From Methanosarcina mazei S-6 (GTDB taxonomy: Archaea; Halobacteriota; Methanosarcinia; Methanosarcinales; Methanosarcinaceae), in assembly GCF_000970205.1 (NCBI RefSeq), contig NZ_CP009512.1, forward strand, positions 124,001 through 188,000: 64,000 bases of DNA, written 5' to 3'. The position numbers and the translations under genes were made by a program. The notes under the pieces are model-generated. The model was given only the letters and a program-made list of their open reading frames with translations, did no database searches and was not told the DNA's origin. Within the stretch, counting starts at the first letter, position 1. Each line of letters starts with the position of its first letter. Shown here piece by piece: positions 37,261 to 46,549 of this stretch.

Positions 37261-38520
37261 TTACTGCCTCTCTTGCTTTAGGCTATGTAATATACTACTG
37301 GTTATACGAGTATAATTTTCTCTTAGACTTAAAAGTTTTTCTTGATTTTTTTGGTTTCCGTTTATGAGTTTTTCAGAATCTTTATATATTTTGTCAATTT
37401 CAGCATTCACATTATTCAAATTATAACAGTACTGGCTCATACCTATGTAACTCATAAACCCACTTACTTTGTCTTGCCAAGAAATAGCTATAATTGGCAT
37501 ATACTGTGTAAATGCGATAATCAATGAATGCATTCTAGTCCCTATTACTAGGTCTTGTTTTTGGTAGAATTCTAGTAAATCACCTAAGCTTTTTATATGA
37601 ATTACTTTTAAGTTTTCTTCTGTTATTTTTTTATTCCTTTCTTTTATATGGTTTTCTAATTGTAATATTACTTCATAATCTGTGTATGCACTCGAAAACA
37701 AGTAAAATACAAAATTTGGATTTTTATCATATAGATATACTATTAGCTTTTCATACATCTCAATATAGTAACTACTCTCCTTATACCATTTTAAGTTGGA
37801 AAAAGATTTTTTTCCAAAAGGAATAACTGATATAGCTATATTTTTCTGTTCTTTATTCTTAAATTCTACCCTTACATTATTTAGCAATAGGGCTGGATCT
37901 CCTGATACTGCAATATGTTGCTTCACATTTAATGTATCTTCAAGCAAAATCTTACTGTTCTCATCTCTTACTGTGATATAATCAGCCATGTTTAATGCAT
38001 CAGAAAATAATTTCTGGGCTTTTTTGGATGAAATTGGGCCTGCACCAACAGAAATAATGAATACTTTCTTCTTTTTCTTTCTTGCAAGTTTTACTAATCG
38101 ATTTACCTTTACTGCCCAATAGTTAGTGTTCAAGGTCATCAGTAGGTTTCCGCCCCCGATACATACAAAATCACATGTTTCTAAACCTTTTATATACTCT
38201 CTACAATATATTGAAGACAGACAATACATAGCATTTTCTTTATACATCGAATAAACATTTGAAATAAATTCATCATTTCTTATGAATAGTGACGATGTTA
38301 GATGTGAGTTTGAAAGAAACTTTTTTACTTTCTCATGTGTAGGTTCACTTTTCAAAAATTGAATTTCTGTAGTTGGCGTTTCCACTCTATTTAACGTTAT
38401 GAAATCTATGAGAGTAACAGATAGATTCTCGCTCCTTAAAAATTTATATATCTGATCCGATATAACTAAGTCTCCAATATTCTGGCCATTAAATATGCCT
38501 ACATACAGAACTTTTTTCAT
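37261..38520 (-). CDS. Polysaccharide pyruvyl transferase family protein
   Basis: 419 residues. N-terminal VLYVGIFNGQNIGDLVISDQI (~4-24), CIGGGNLLM (~118-126), FIISVGAGPI, YITVRDENSKILLE, VSGDPALLL, and a C-terminal GTRMHSLIIAFTQYMPIIAISWQDKV block (~337-362) with the conserved R-x-H. This is the PS_pyruv_trans/CsaB/WcaK pattern: transfer of pyruvate (or a related group) from PEP onto a sugar, making an anionic ketal. AT-rich and on the opposite strand from the preceding transferases. Confidence 0.88.
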   Translation of the reverse strand: MKKVLYVGIFNGQNIGDLVISDQIYKFLRSENLSVTLIDFITLNRVETPTTEIQFLKSEPTHEKVKKFLSNSHLTSSLFIRNDEFISNVYSMYKENAMYCLSSIYCREYIKGLETCDFVCIGGGNLLMTLNTNYWAVKVNRLVKLARKKKKKVFIISVGAGPISSKKAQKLFSDALNMADYITVRDENSKILLEDTLNVKQHIAVSGDPALLLNNVRVEFKNKEQKNIAISVIPFGKKSFSNLKWYKESSYYIEMYEKLIVYLYDKNPNFVFYLFSSAYTDYEVILQLENHIKERNKKITEENLKVIHIKSLGDLLEFYQKQDLVIGTRMHSLIIAFTQYMPIIAISWQDKVSGFMSYIGMSQYCYNLNNVNAEIDKIYKDSEKLINGNQKNQEKLLSLRENYTRITSSILHSLKQERQ

Positions 38521-38729
38521 ATTTTTCCCCTTTTCAACTTAGAAATGTTTTATTCATTCTTTTCTAATTGGTCTGATTTTTAATGTAGTTACTAAGTAGC
38601 TTGCACTCACAATACAAATTGACATTATATATTATTTTATATATATGGCGTTTTTATTTACCTATTAAGTAATTCTATGGTAAACTCCTGCACAAACCCT
38701 ACATCTATGCAGAGGTTTTTTTCATTATT

Positions 38730-40304
38730 TCATTGATCACATTTGACTTCAAGGTTTAGCCTGCTCCTTATTTTTATTGGTATAAATGATCCTGCAGTTT
38801 GCCTTTCTAACTGTTTAAGTCCAAATTTCCATACCACTAACAGATAAATTATTGTCAAAATAATCCCATAGATGAATAACGAGATTATACCTGAAATCTG
38901 AAGATAATTTGAGATCAGATTAGATACTACTGTAGTTATAATCATAGCAACTACTCCTGGTAGCATAGAGTTTACAAACGTAGTTTTAGAGATCTCAAGA
39001 ACCTTTGTAGCATACCAAGGGGTAAAAAATGCGTTTTTAAGTGTTAACATAATAGCTCCTGCCAATGCAACTCCGTAATAATTCCAGCCGGTAAGATAGG
39101 GAATCATTACTGCCAGGAAAAAATTTCCTATCCCCATAAAAAATGTGACAATACCTGGAATTCTTACTTTATTATATGCAACATTAATCGCGAAGAGGGG
39201 CGTTACTGGAAGGTTAATTACAAGATGAGATAACATTAAGACCATCAATAAAGAGAGTTTAGCAAATTCCGGGCCTATCCATAGTGAAAGAAGTTGTGGG
39301 GCAAAGCCGCATATGTAGCCAATCGGTAAAGCCATTGCAAGACCTGTAAATTTTACGGCACTCTTTGACACATTTATTAATTCATCAATTCTTTCCTTTG
39401 CATAATAAGTGAGAATTATTGGTGTAAGGACTCCCACAAGCATTCCTGCGATAGTACGCAACATCATGCTCCATGTTAGTACGACTGAATATTCCCCACC
39501 TGCAACAGCGCCAAATAATTTGTTCACAACTATTAGATCTATCTGGAGAAATAATAAAGAACCTATTTGGTTAATAATGACCCAGCCACCCATTCCTGTA
39601 ATCTCATTGACCTTCGATCTACGGAAATCTTTTATATTTACCTTTAAATAGGGATTTATTTTGCGTGAGAAAACTATAGTTAAAATAAAAGCAACTGAAG
39701 CCCCGATTAAATAAGCCAATCCAATATAAACAAGGCTAGGAGAGTAAAACCTGAATAATAGTATGATTAAGCCTACCTGAACAAGAATATTTACTGCATT
39801 TACTAGGTTCTGGAGGTCAAGTCGGTTGTAGGCAAAGAGAGAAACTCCAAAATTACTACCCCACGCCCGCAATAAGAATGAACTTATCACTCCAAGAAAA
39901 AGTATTCTTGCAGCATTTTCCTGGCTGGTGGGGATTTCAAAGAATAAAGGTGCATAATATGAAATTAAGACTACAAAGGGAAGCATTAGTAATATAATTC
40001 CAAGAGTCCCAAAAAGAGCAGTATTGAATGTTATATTAGCTTTTTCAAACTCCTTTCTTTGTAAATCTATAGTCAGATGTCTGGACACGGATGTATTAAG
40101 CGACTGTACAACCAGGTTCACATAACCAGTTAGGGATGTAGCTAAAGGAACGAGCGCATAACTTGCTACACCAAGAGAATCAATAAAAAATGGTACCAGG
40201 AACAGACCGATTATAACATTTATTATAAAGTACAAAACATTAGCTAACAGGTTCTTAGGTACCTGCTTGCTAAAAGTTTCCTGGTTTTCAGTTAAATTAA
40301 GCAA
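38730..40304 (-). CDS. Polysaccharide flippase (Wzx-type, MOP superfamily)
   Basis: 524 residues, about 14 membrane segments in two halves (e.g. LLANVLYFIINVIIGLFLVPFFIDSLG at ~18-44). Soluble transferases assemble a lipid-linked unit and such proteins turn it over to the outer face. It lies between the pyruvyltransferase and the rml genes on the same strand. A second, distant flippase is at 53424. Confidence 0.9.
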   Translation of the reverse strand: MLNLTENQETFSKQVPKNLLANVLYFIINVIIGLFLVPFFIDSLGVASYALVPLATSLTGYVNLVVQSLNTSVSRHLTIDLQRKEFEKANITFNTALFGTLGIILLMLPFVVLISYYAPLFFEIPTSQENAARILFLGVISSFLLRAWGSNFGVSLFAYNRLDLQNLVNAVNILVQVGLIILLFRFYSPSLVYIGLAYLIGASVAFILTIVFSRKINPYLKVNIKDFRRSKVNEITGMGGWVIINQIGSLLFLQIDLIVVNKLFGAVAGGEYSVVLTWSMMLRTIAGMLVGVLTPIILTYYAKERIDELINVSKSAVKFTGLAMALPIGYICGFAPQLLSLWIGPEFAKLSLLMVLMLSHLVINLPVTPLFAINVAYNKVRIPGIVTFFMGIGNFFLAVMIPYLTGWNYYGVALAGAIMLTLKNAFFTPWYATKVLEISKTTFVNSMLPGVVAMIITTVVSNLISNYLQISGIISLFIYGIILTIIYLLVVWKFGLKQLERQTAGSFIPIKIRSRLNLEVKCDQ

Positions 40305-40351
40305 ATTTTTTCCTCTTCATAAGTTATTGATTTTTTTAATCTACTTTTTTT

Positions 40352-40463
40352 GGTCATGGCCGCGAGCCATTGATCAAATCTGAAAAACGAGAATATCACC
40401 GTTTTTAGAGAAATTTAGAGAAAATCTTATGCTTAAGATTTTCAACAACTCACGGACATGACC
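40352..40463. repeat. Inverted-repeat element with nested hairpins
   Basis: Outer arms ggtcatggccgcgag (40352-40366) and ctcacggacatgacc (40449-40463) pair at 13 of 15 positions and are flanked by T-runs. Inside lie a perfect 10-bp hairpin gaaaatctta/taagattttc (40420-40443) and a 7-bp aaaaacg/cgttttt stem. It may be a small non-autonomous repeat or a structured terminator after rmlA. No target-site duplication is obvious. Confidence 0.6.
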
Positions 40464-40616
40464 CTTTTTTGACATACATTTAATTGTAAAAAGATACTCG
40501 TTTCTCACATTCCCTTATTATTGGGCTCATTTTTATAATTTCAGGCATGGTGCCGAGAATAATTGCAATCTTCATATTTTTACCGCGTCCTTGCAGGAAA
40601 CGATTCTTAGAATGTC

Positions 40617-41393
40617 TTACTCTTCTATGGAATTGATAGAATAGCTAACAGTTCTATAATTTTTGGTATTATGTCCAAAAAGTTCTTTTTCTCTATTTTG
40701 CTTTACGAGTATTCCTGCTCTTAATAAACTCTCAAAAGTTCCCGCATCGCTCCAGAAACCCTCAAGAACCCCGTAGTCCATGGCCCCTTTGCTTATGTAA
40801 TAATTATTTACGTCCGTTATCTCAAGTTCCCCTCTTCCAGAAGGCTTGAGAGTTTTAATTGCATCAAAAACATCAGAATCATAAATATAGAGTCCCGTGA
40901 CCGCAAAATTAGATTTCGGCTCTTTTGGTTTTTCCTCGATCCCTATTACTTTATCGCCTTTCAGCTCCGCAACTCCAAACCTGTGAGCGTCAGGCACTTC
41001 TTTTAAGAAAATCTTGGAACCATCATTAAAGTTTGCAACGTCTTCTCTGATGTTGTCCTGAAAGATATTATCTCCAAGAATAACAGTTACACTGTCCCCG
41101 TCAGCAAAATCTTCTGCCAGGCTTAGTGCCTGGGCGATGCCTCCGGCTTTTTCCTGAATTTCATAGGTAAAATGTACCCCAAAATCTACTCCGGAACCTA
41201 ATAGTTCGAGAAAATGTCCTGCATGCCCTCTGCCGGAAACGATCATAATGTCTTTTATTCCGGCGTTTATTAGAGTCTCCATCGGGTAGTAGATCATTGG
41301 CTTGTCATAGACAGGCAAAAGGTGCTTGTTAGTTACTTTGGTTAGAGGGTACAGTCTGCTGCCTGTGCCGCCTGCGAGTATAACCCCTTTCAT
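40617..41393 (-). CDS. rmlA: Glucose-1-phosphate thymidylyltransferase
   Basis: 258 residues. N-terminal KGVILAGGTGSRLYPLTKVTNKHLLPV (nucleotide-binding signature, ~2-28), VILGDNIF (~103-110), GLYIYDSDVF, and GRGELEITDVNNYYI. Makes dTDP-glucose for dTDP-rhamnose. It is shorter than the ~290-residue bacterial enzyme, lacking the C-terminal regulatory helices, as is common in archaeal RmlA. The start overlaps the rmlD stop by 4 nt. Confidence 0.93.
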   Translation of the reverse strand: MKGVILAGGTGSRLYPLTKVTNKHLLPVYDKPMIYYPMETLINAGIKDIMIVSGRGHAGHFLELLGSGVDFGVHFTYEIQEKAGGIAQALSLAEDFADGDSVTVILGDNIFQDNIREDVANFNDGSKIFLKEVPDAHRFGVAELKGDKVIGIEEKPKEPKSNFAVTGLYIYDSDVFDAIKTLKPSGRGELEITDVNNYYISKGAMDYGVLEGFWSDAGTFESLLRAGILVKQNREKELFGHNTKNYRTVSYSINSIEE

Positions 41394-42199
41394 ATATTTC
41401 TCTCCTGCAAATAGGTTTTAAGTGCTTCTCTCCAGTGTCTCATGGGTTCTGTTTTAGTATTCACAAGAACGGAATACTTCGGACGTTTTGCTTTTCTTGG
41501 GAATTCTTCACTGGTGCACGGAATTACATTATCAATTATAGAAGAAGCAAATTCGTACCAGGAACAGATTCCGTCATTTGTGATATGATAAATTCCCGGG
41601 TCGAGTTCAATTATTTCTTTTACTTTGCTGGCAAGGTCCATCGTGTATGTGGGTTTGCCGAACTGGTCATTGACAACCTTTACGGTATCCATTTCTCCTG
41701 ATAGTTTCAGCATGGTTTCAACGAAATTTTTCCCATGCATCCCAAAAAGCCAGGAAATTCTTACAATCCTGTAATCATCCATATTCTCGATGATCTTTTT
41801 TTCACCGAGAAGTTTTGAATCACCGTATACATTAATCGGATCCGGGATGTCAGACTCCACATACTCTTTTTTGGAGCCGTCAAAAACATAATCAGTACTG
41901 AAATGAACGAGTTTTGCACCTGCTCTGGCGCAGGCTTCTGCAATGTATCCAGGTCCGTATCCATTGACCTGAAAAGCAAGTTCTTTGTTGTCTTCACAGC
42001 CGTCAACATTTGTGTAGGCTGCTGCATTTATCACGACATCAGGTTTTATTTTTAAAATGGATTCAATGACCTGTTCTCTGTCTGTAATATCGAGGTCATG
42101 GTGTGTCAGTTTAACCGCATCGGGAAAGGCTTTGCACAGGTCTGACCCGAGCATCCCGCTGGCGCCGATGATCAGCGTTTTAATGGCTCCCACCACCAT
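41390..42199 (-). CDS. rmlD: dTDP-4-dehydrorhamnose reductase
   Basis: About 269 residues. Rossmann GASGMLGSDL, NAAAYTNVDGCE, STDYVFDGSK, and the catalytic Y-x3-K (YGDSK). Last step to dTDP-L-rhamnose. The start is uncertain: ATG 42199 or GTG 42196 give a short extra leader (MVVGA); family members usually start at the position of the following IKTLIIG, here an ATT codon behind a GGGAG sequence. The gene overlaps the end of rmlB in another frame, so the two are tightly coupled. Confidence 0.92.
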   Translation of the reverse strand: MVVGAIKTLIIGASGMLGSDLCKAFPDAVKLTHHDLDITDREQVIESILKIKPDVVINAAAYTNVDGCEDNKELAFQVNGYGPGYIAEACARAGAKLVHFSTDYVFDGSKKEYVESDIPDPINVYGDSKLLGEKKIIENMDDYRIVRISWLFGMHGKNFVETMLKLSGEMDTVKVVNDQFGKPTYTMDLASKVKEIIELDPGIYHITNDGICSWYEFASSIIDNVIPCTSEEFPRKAKRPKYSVLVNTKTEPMRHWREALKTYLQERNI

Positions 42200-43137
42200 T
42201 TGTTTTCCATGTACCATTTGACAGTCTGTTCGAGAGCGGTATCAAAATCATATCCGGGTTTCCAGCCTATTTTTTCCAGTTTGCTGCCGTCAAGGGAGTA
42301 GCGGAAATCGTGGCCTTTTCGGTCTTCAACATACTCTATTGAAGATTCGTCTTTCCCGATCATTTTAAGGAGCCGGTGCGTAATTTCAAGGTTTGTAAGT
42401 TCGTTTCCGCCGTCTATGTTGTAGATTTCTCCGGCGCTTCCGTTGTGGAGAACAAAATCGATCGCAGAACAGTGGTCTTCTACGTAGATCCAGTCCCGGA
42501 TGTTCAGGCCTGTACCGTAGACAGGGACTTTCTTTCCTTCCATTAGCCTGCTGATGAAAAATGGAATTAATTTTTCCGGGTACTGGTAGGGACCAAAATT
42601 GTTTGTGCATCGGGTTATGCAAACCGGAAGTCCATAGGTTGTGTAATAAGACATTGCAAGGAGGTCTGATCCTGCTTTGCTTGAAGAATAGGGGCTTGAA
42701 GGGTTCAGTTTATCTGTTTCTGTAAAAGAACCTTCCATTGTGCTTCCGTAAACCTCATCTGTGGAAACATGAATGAATTTTTTGATCTTATTTGCAAGGG
42801 CACTCTGGAGAAGGGTGTTTGTCCCGAGTACGTTTGTCCTGACAAAAACCGAGCCGTCTTCAATTGAACGGTCCACGTGGCTTTCGGCTGCAAAATGGAC
42901 AACCTGGTCTGCTGTTTTCATAACTTCGTTTACAACCACAGGGTCGCAGATGTCGCCTTTGACAAAAGAGTAATTCGGGTTGTTTTCAAGGTCTTTGAGG
43001 TTGGCGGGGTTTCCTGCATAGGTCAGTTTGTCAAGGTTTACAATCTGATAATCCGGATATTTTTTCAGCATATAACGGATAAAATTGCTGCCTATGAATC
43101 CGCAGCCGCCTGTTACAAGCAGTTTCAATTGAGTCAC
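42172..43137 (-). CDS. rmlB: dTDP-glucose 4,6-dehydratase
   Basis: 321 residues. GGCGFIGSNFIR (~9-20), the dehydratase triad T-D-E (STDEVYGST, ~124-132), Y-x3-K in PYSSSKAGSD (~150-159), and TRCTNNFGPYQYPEKLIP. Converts dTDP-glucose to the 4-keto-6-deoxy sugar. The order in the transcript is rmlC-rmlB-rmlD-rmlA. Confidence 0.96.
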   Translation of the reverse strand: MTQLKLLVTGGCGFIGSNFIRYMLKKYPDYQIVNLDKLTYAGNPANLKDLENNPNYSFVKGDICDPVVVNEVMKTADQVVHFAAESHVDRSIEDGSVFVRTNVLGTNTLLQSALANKIKKFIHVSTDEVYGSTMEGSFTETDKLNPSSPYSSSKAGSDLLAMSYYTTYGLPVCITRCTNNFGPYQYPEKLIPFFISRLMEGKKVPVYGTGLNIRDWIYVEDHCSAIDFVLHNGSAGEIYNIDGGNELTNLEITHRLLKMIGKDESSIEYVEDRKGHDFRYSLDGSKLEKIGWKPGYDFDTALEQTVKWYMENKWWWEPLKR

Positions 43138-43165
43138 CTTTTTGTGGAGTATAGATAATTTTCAA

Positions 43166-43255
43166 GAGTAAATGTTTCATGAGTAACTATTTCGGGAGTA
43201 AATGTTTCAGGAGTAAATATTTTGGGAATAACTATTTCATGAGTAACTATTTCAG
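43166..43255. repeat. Six tandem 15-bp repeats between rmlC and rmlB
   Basis: Six adjacent 15-bp units (gagtaactatttcgg and variants such as gagtaaatgtttcag) start at 43166, 43181, 43196, 43211, 43226 and 43241. They fill the 122-bp gap inside the rml operon, so they will be transcribed. Confidence 0.9.
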
Positions 43256-43259
43256 GTCA

Positions 43260-43811
43260 TCAGAAATTCATTCTGGCGTTTTTCAATTCAGGCAGAAGCT
43301 TATCTTTCTCTGAAAGTTTTGCATCTCTTTCAGGTATTTTCCAGTCAATGTTGAGGGAAGGGTCATTGTAGATGATGCCGGCTTCAGCTTCCGGGTGATA
43401 ATATTCATCACACTTGTATGCAAAAACGGCAGTTTCGCTCAGGACGGAAAAACCGTGAGCAAAGCCTTTTGGAATTAAAAACTGCTTTTTGTTTTCGCCG
43501 GAGAGTTCCACGCCTTCCCATTTCCCAAAAGTTGGGGAGTCCTTTCTCAGGTCTACGGCAACATCGTATACTCTGCCTTCCAGAACCCTTACAAGTTTTG
43601 CCTGGCTGTAAGGGGCTAACTGGTAGTGAAGGCCTCGGATCACGCCGTATGAAGATCTGGACTCATTGTCCTGTATGAAGTTATATTCCTTCCCGGTCAA
43701 TGATTCCAGTGTTTTTTTATTATAACTTTCAAAAAAATAGCCCCTCCCATCTGCGTAAACTTTTGCTTCAAGGATTAAGAGGTCTTTTATTGTTGTTTTT
43801 ATCAGGTTCAT
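43260..43811 (-). CDS. rmlC: dTDP-4-dehydrorhamnose 3,5-epimerase
   Basis: 183 residues from ATG 43811, chosen because GAGG lies 8 nt upstream; an ORF start at 43832 adds seven residues. Cupin signatures: ADGRGYFFESYN, SRSSYGVIRGLHYQ with the catalytic His, VRVLEGRVYDVAVDLRKDSPTFGKW with the Asp, and PKGFAHGFSVLSE. Follows RmlB in the rhamnose pathway. Confidence 0.95.
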   Translation of the reverse strand: MNLIKTTIKDLLILEAKVYADGRGYFFESYNKKTLESLTGKEYNFIQDNESRSSYGVIRGLHYQLAPYSQAKLVRVLEGRVYDVAVDLRKDSPTFGKWEGVELSGENKKQFLIPKGFAHGFSVLSETAVFAYKCDEYYHPEAEAGIIYNDPSLNIDWKIPERDAKLSEKDKLLPELKNARMNF

Positions 43812-43832
43812 TTGTTTTGCCTCATTTGACAC

Positions 43833-44403
43833 TTTTAAGCCGCTTCAGGGATTCCTCAACTTTGTGAACTTTTATTGAATTACACTTTACAGTTATTTAA
43901 TACATTTGATTTAAGTTTATCATTTAACCAGCTTAATTTTATTTATTAGCTTCTTCTCATCCCTGGTCCCAAATTTGTTCTAATAGAAGTATTTTATGAG
44001 AGCATCTGAAATAGATTTTCTAAAATAAAACCTGAACCTGAAAAGTTTCAAGGAATTGTACAGATAATTGATATTATTTAAGAAGAAAATACAGAGCCAG
44101 TCGTTTTTAAGAAATCGTCCATCTTTTGATTTTCACTTGCGGCACTATTAATTATTATAACGCGCCTCTTCCTCAACAATAATATATATTTTTATCTTTG
44201 TTTTCTATTTTAGATGAATTTTATAATTTTATATTGCTTAGTTTCAGTTCATTAGCCAGCGGCTAACTTTTATGAGGATATTTTGGCAATGCTCTCAGAA
44301 CTTTAGCAATGCTCTCGGAAGTGCCGCATTTTCTCATGAAATCTGAAATATAAGGTCAATTCACATTTATCAGTAAGGGCAGATTAAAACGGGTGTAGAA
44401 CAG
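43833..44403. other. Divergent AT-rich spacer
   Basis: About 570 bp between rmlC (minus) and the GT2 gene (plus). A direct repeat tagcaatgctctc/tggcaatgctctc occurs near 44285-44315. TATA-like ataatatatatttttatc at ~44181-44199 could serve the GT2 gene. No ORF. Confidence 0.45.
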
Positions 44404-45345
44404 GTGGCTGAGGGTAGTTTTTTCTCTTTTATTCCGCAGGAAACCTCTGAAAAGTAGCAGAAAAATTGTCGGAAGATAGCCGTTATTCTTCCGGCTTATA
44501 ATGAGGAGGTGTCCATAGGCAGCATTGTCCTGCTTGCCAGGAAGTACGCTGACAGGGTGATAGTTGTAGATGACGGGAGCACGGACAGGGCAGCAGAGCT
44601 TGCTGCAATCGCAGGGGCTGAGGTGATCGTGCATTCTTCGAATATCGGCAAGGGTATGGCTTTTAAGACCGGGTTTGCAGCAGCTGAGGGCGCAGATATA
44701 ATAGTCACCATGGACTCTGACGGGCAGCACAACCCTGCGGATATTCCGAAGCTCGTTGCCCCGGTCCTCAGCGGCGAAGCTGACATGGTAAATGGGAGCC
44801 GTTACCTGAACGGCAGGGAGACGGACACTCCCGCATACAGGCGCGTAGGTCAGGCTATCCTTGACAGGGCCACGGTAATGAACTCAGACGTCAAAATCAC
44901 CGACTCGCAGAGCGGTTTCCGCGCATTTTCAGCCTCCACAAAAGATATCTTCCGCTTCAATGCGCATGGAATGGCAATAGAAAGTGAAATGCTTGCCGAC
45001 GCAGGCAGGGCAGGGTTAAGGGTAAAAGAGGTGCCCATAGGCGTCAGGTATGACGTTGACGGCTCGACCGAAAATCCGGTAAGGCATAGGGTCACCGTTC
45101 TCTTAAAGATTTTTAAGGACATGGAGTCCAGCAAACCTCTGTACTACTTTACGCTTCCCGGTTTCCTTCTCGGGGCGGGCGGGTTTTACATGGGGCTCAC
45201 TTTCTTAAGGAATTTCTACCTGGGTGGGAGTCTGGAATTCGGGCCTACCATGCTCATGATCCTTCTGACTATCGTCGGTGTATTCATGTCTTTTACCGGA
45301 GTTCTCCTGCATTCGATAGCCGGGTTGCTCATGCATCTAAAATAA
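44404..45345 (+). CDS. GT2 glycosyltransferase with no ATG and an in-frame UAG near its start
   Basis: The body is a clear DPM1-like paralogue of the 29012 protein: AVILPAYNEEVSIGSIVLLA, VVDDGSTDRAAEL, NIGKGMAFKTGF, MDSDGQHNP, DSQSGFRAF, VRYDVDGST and two C-terminal helices. The first catalytic strand lies upstream of the first usable start in the open frame (GTG 44509), so starting there would remove it. Going upstream, the frame meets a single TAG (44455-44457), then stays open to a GTG at 44404. Read through, this gives a leader of the usual length. Either pyrrolysine/readthrough or a decayed 5' end explains it. Confidence 0.7.
45232..45344. repeat. Left copy of 113-bp direct repeat flanking HEPN-MNT pair 1
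   Basis: This is the 3' end of the GT2 gene; it recurs at 46280-46392 with six mismatches. The toxin-antitoxin pair lies between the copies. Confidence 0.9.
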
Positions 45346-45453
45346 GTAGGTTCTGGCGGGATGAATTATGCTGTAATGGTATCTGAAAAATATCTAACAT
45401 AACATACATTCCATAACATTCATGGCATGTATCTAAATTACTTGAATGGCAGG

Positions 45454-45798
45454 TTACTCAATCTCACTAAGGATAGATTTGAAAATCGGGACAAGAGGGG
45501 GGATATCCTGTTGTGCGGTGTCCCACAAAATTATCAGATCCACGCCAAAATATCCATGAATTAGCCTGTCTCGCATGGTAGCCATATCTCTCCATGGTAC
45601 AGCCCGATATTTTTCCCTTATCTCCAGTGGTAAGTTTTTAGATGCCTCTCCTATGATTTCGATGGCTCGGATCACTGCATATTGTGTTTTCCTATCGTTG
45701 ACAAACTGTTCATAGGAGTATTCGGCTATAAAGTCCTGAATATCGAGTAGGGCATTAAGTATATCTTCTATGTAATCCCCCGCAACTCCTGTGGTCAT
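45454..45798 (-). CDS. HepT-like HEPN toxin (DUF86), pair 1
   Basis: 114 residues, all helical. The HEPN ribonuclease motif R-x4-H is present in MRDRLIHGYFGVD (~72-84), and the family pattern YAVIRAIEIIGEASKNLP (~41-58) matches HepT/DUF86. Such proteins cleave RNA (tRNA 3' ends in studied cases) and are silenced by AMPylation from the partner MNT protein. Its ATG overlaps the antitoxin stop by 4 nt. The usual Tyr two residues after the His, the AMPylation target, is present. Confidence 0.88.
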   Translation of the reverse strand: MTTGVAGDYIEDILNALLDIQDFIAEYSYEQFVNDRKTQYAVIRAIEIIGEASKNLPLEIREKYRAVPWRDMATMRDRLIHGYFGVDLIILWDTAQQDIPPLVPIFKSILSEIE

Positions 45799-46103
45799 AT
45801 TTCAACCACTTCTGAAAGGATGTGTTTTCCTATCCTCGGCTTCAGGGCAGTTTTTGATACCAGATCAACCTTGATCCCAAGTTTATCCGATAATTCATTC
45901 TCAAGCCTGGCATACCCTAAAAGTGTGATAGACCCGTTAAACTCTACCAGTATATCCAGATCGCTTGATGGGCTCTGCTCTCCCCGGATGTATGAACCAA
46001 AAATACCCATATATTTGATAGGGTACTTCTTCTTCAGTTCCGGAAGCATTTCCTGCAGTTTTTTGATGTATATGTCAACTCCACGTTGGCTCTGCAGTTT
46101 CAT
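45795..46103 (-). CDS. MNT-domain nucleotidyltransferase antitoxin, pair 1
   Basis: 102 residues. Minimal nucleotidyltransferase motif GSYIRGEQSPSSDLDILVEF (~36-55): GS-x10-D-x-D metal site. The family (MntA) AMPylates the HEPN toxin. First gene of the pair, minus strand. The pair lies inside a direct duplication of a glycosyltransferase 3' end. Confidence 0.9.
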   Translation of the reverse strand: MKLQSQRGVDIYIKKLQEMLPELKKKYPIKYMGIFGSYIRGEQSPSSDLDILVEFNGSITLLGYARLENELSDKLGIKVDLVSKTALKPRIGKHILSEVVEI

Positions 46104-46279
46104 AGTGTTTTGAATTTATGGGCGTTCACATATAAATTAATAGTTTTTCCTTTAAGGAGCTTTTATTTGATGCTCAGTTTGTTTATGTAAAACTATGACT
46201 TTGAATAGATTCTCTTAATTAAGTTGTCATTTTTTCAGGACCGTCTGAGAGCATTTTGATCATTTTATTACGCACCTGC

Positions 46280-46395
46280 CTGGACTTCGGGGCTGCCGTG
46301 CTCATGATCCTTCTGACTATCGTCGGTGTATTCATGTCTTTTACCGGAGTTCTCCTGCATTCGATAGTCGGGCTGCTCATGCATCTAAAATGACT
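46280..46395 (+). pseudogene. 3' fragment of a GT2 glycosyltransferase
   Basis: About 95% identical to 45232-45344 and in frame: LDFGAAVLMILLTIVGVFMS to a C-terminal HLK and stop. It lacks everything upstream, including the catalytic domain. It is the end of a second GT2 copy, or half of the duplication that brackets the HEPN-MNT genes. Confidence 0.88.
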
Positions 46396-46540
46396 TAATA
46401 ATATGACTTAAGCAGGGTTCAAAATAAATAGGGTGTGAAAACGGACTAATTCAAAATAAGTATCCAAACAAATTAATTCTAACTTTATTATCTAATTATT
46501 TTAATAATATTAAATTTTAATCTCTACCGTCACCACTTCC

Positions 46541-46549
46541 TTTATATAT
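46541..46549 (+). promoter_or_regulatory. Orphan TATA box and leader of a lost GT2 gene
   Basis: tttatatat plus cgtcaactcc matches the 28946 promoter, and the following leader also ends ttggggtt before the former start site. The coding region behind it no longer matches GT2. It might still drive the epimerase at 46956. Confidence 0.5.

Noticed and set aside
43166-43255. Possible CRISPR-like array
   Set aside because: Units are 15 bp and directly adjacent with no spacers; no cas genes in the window.
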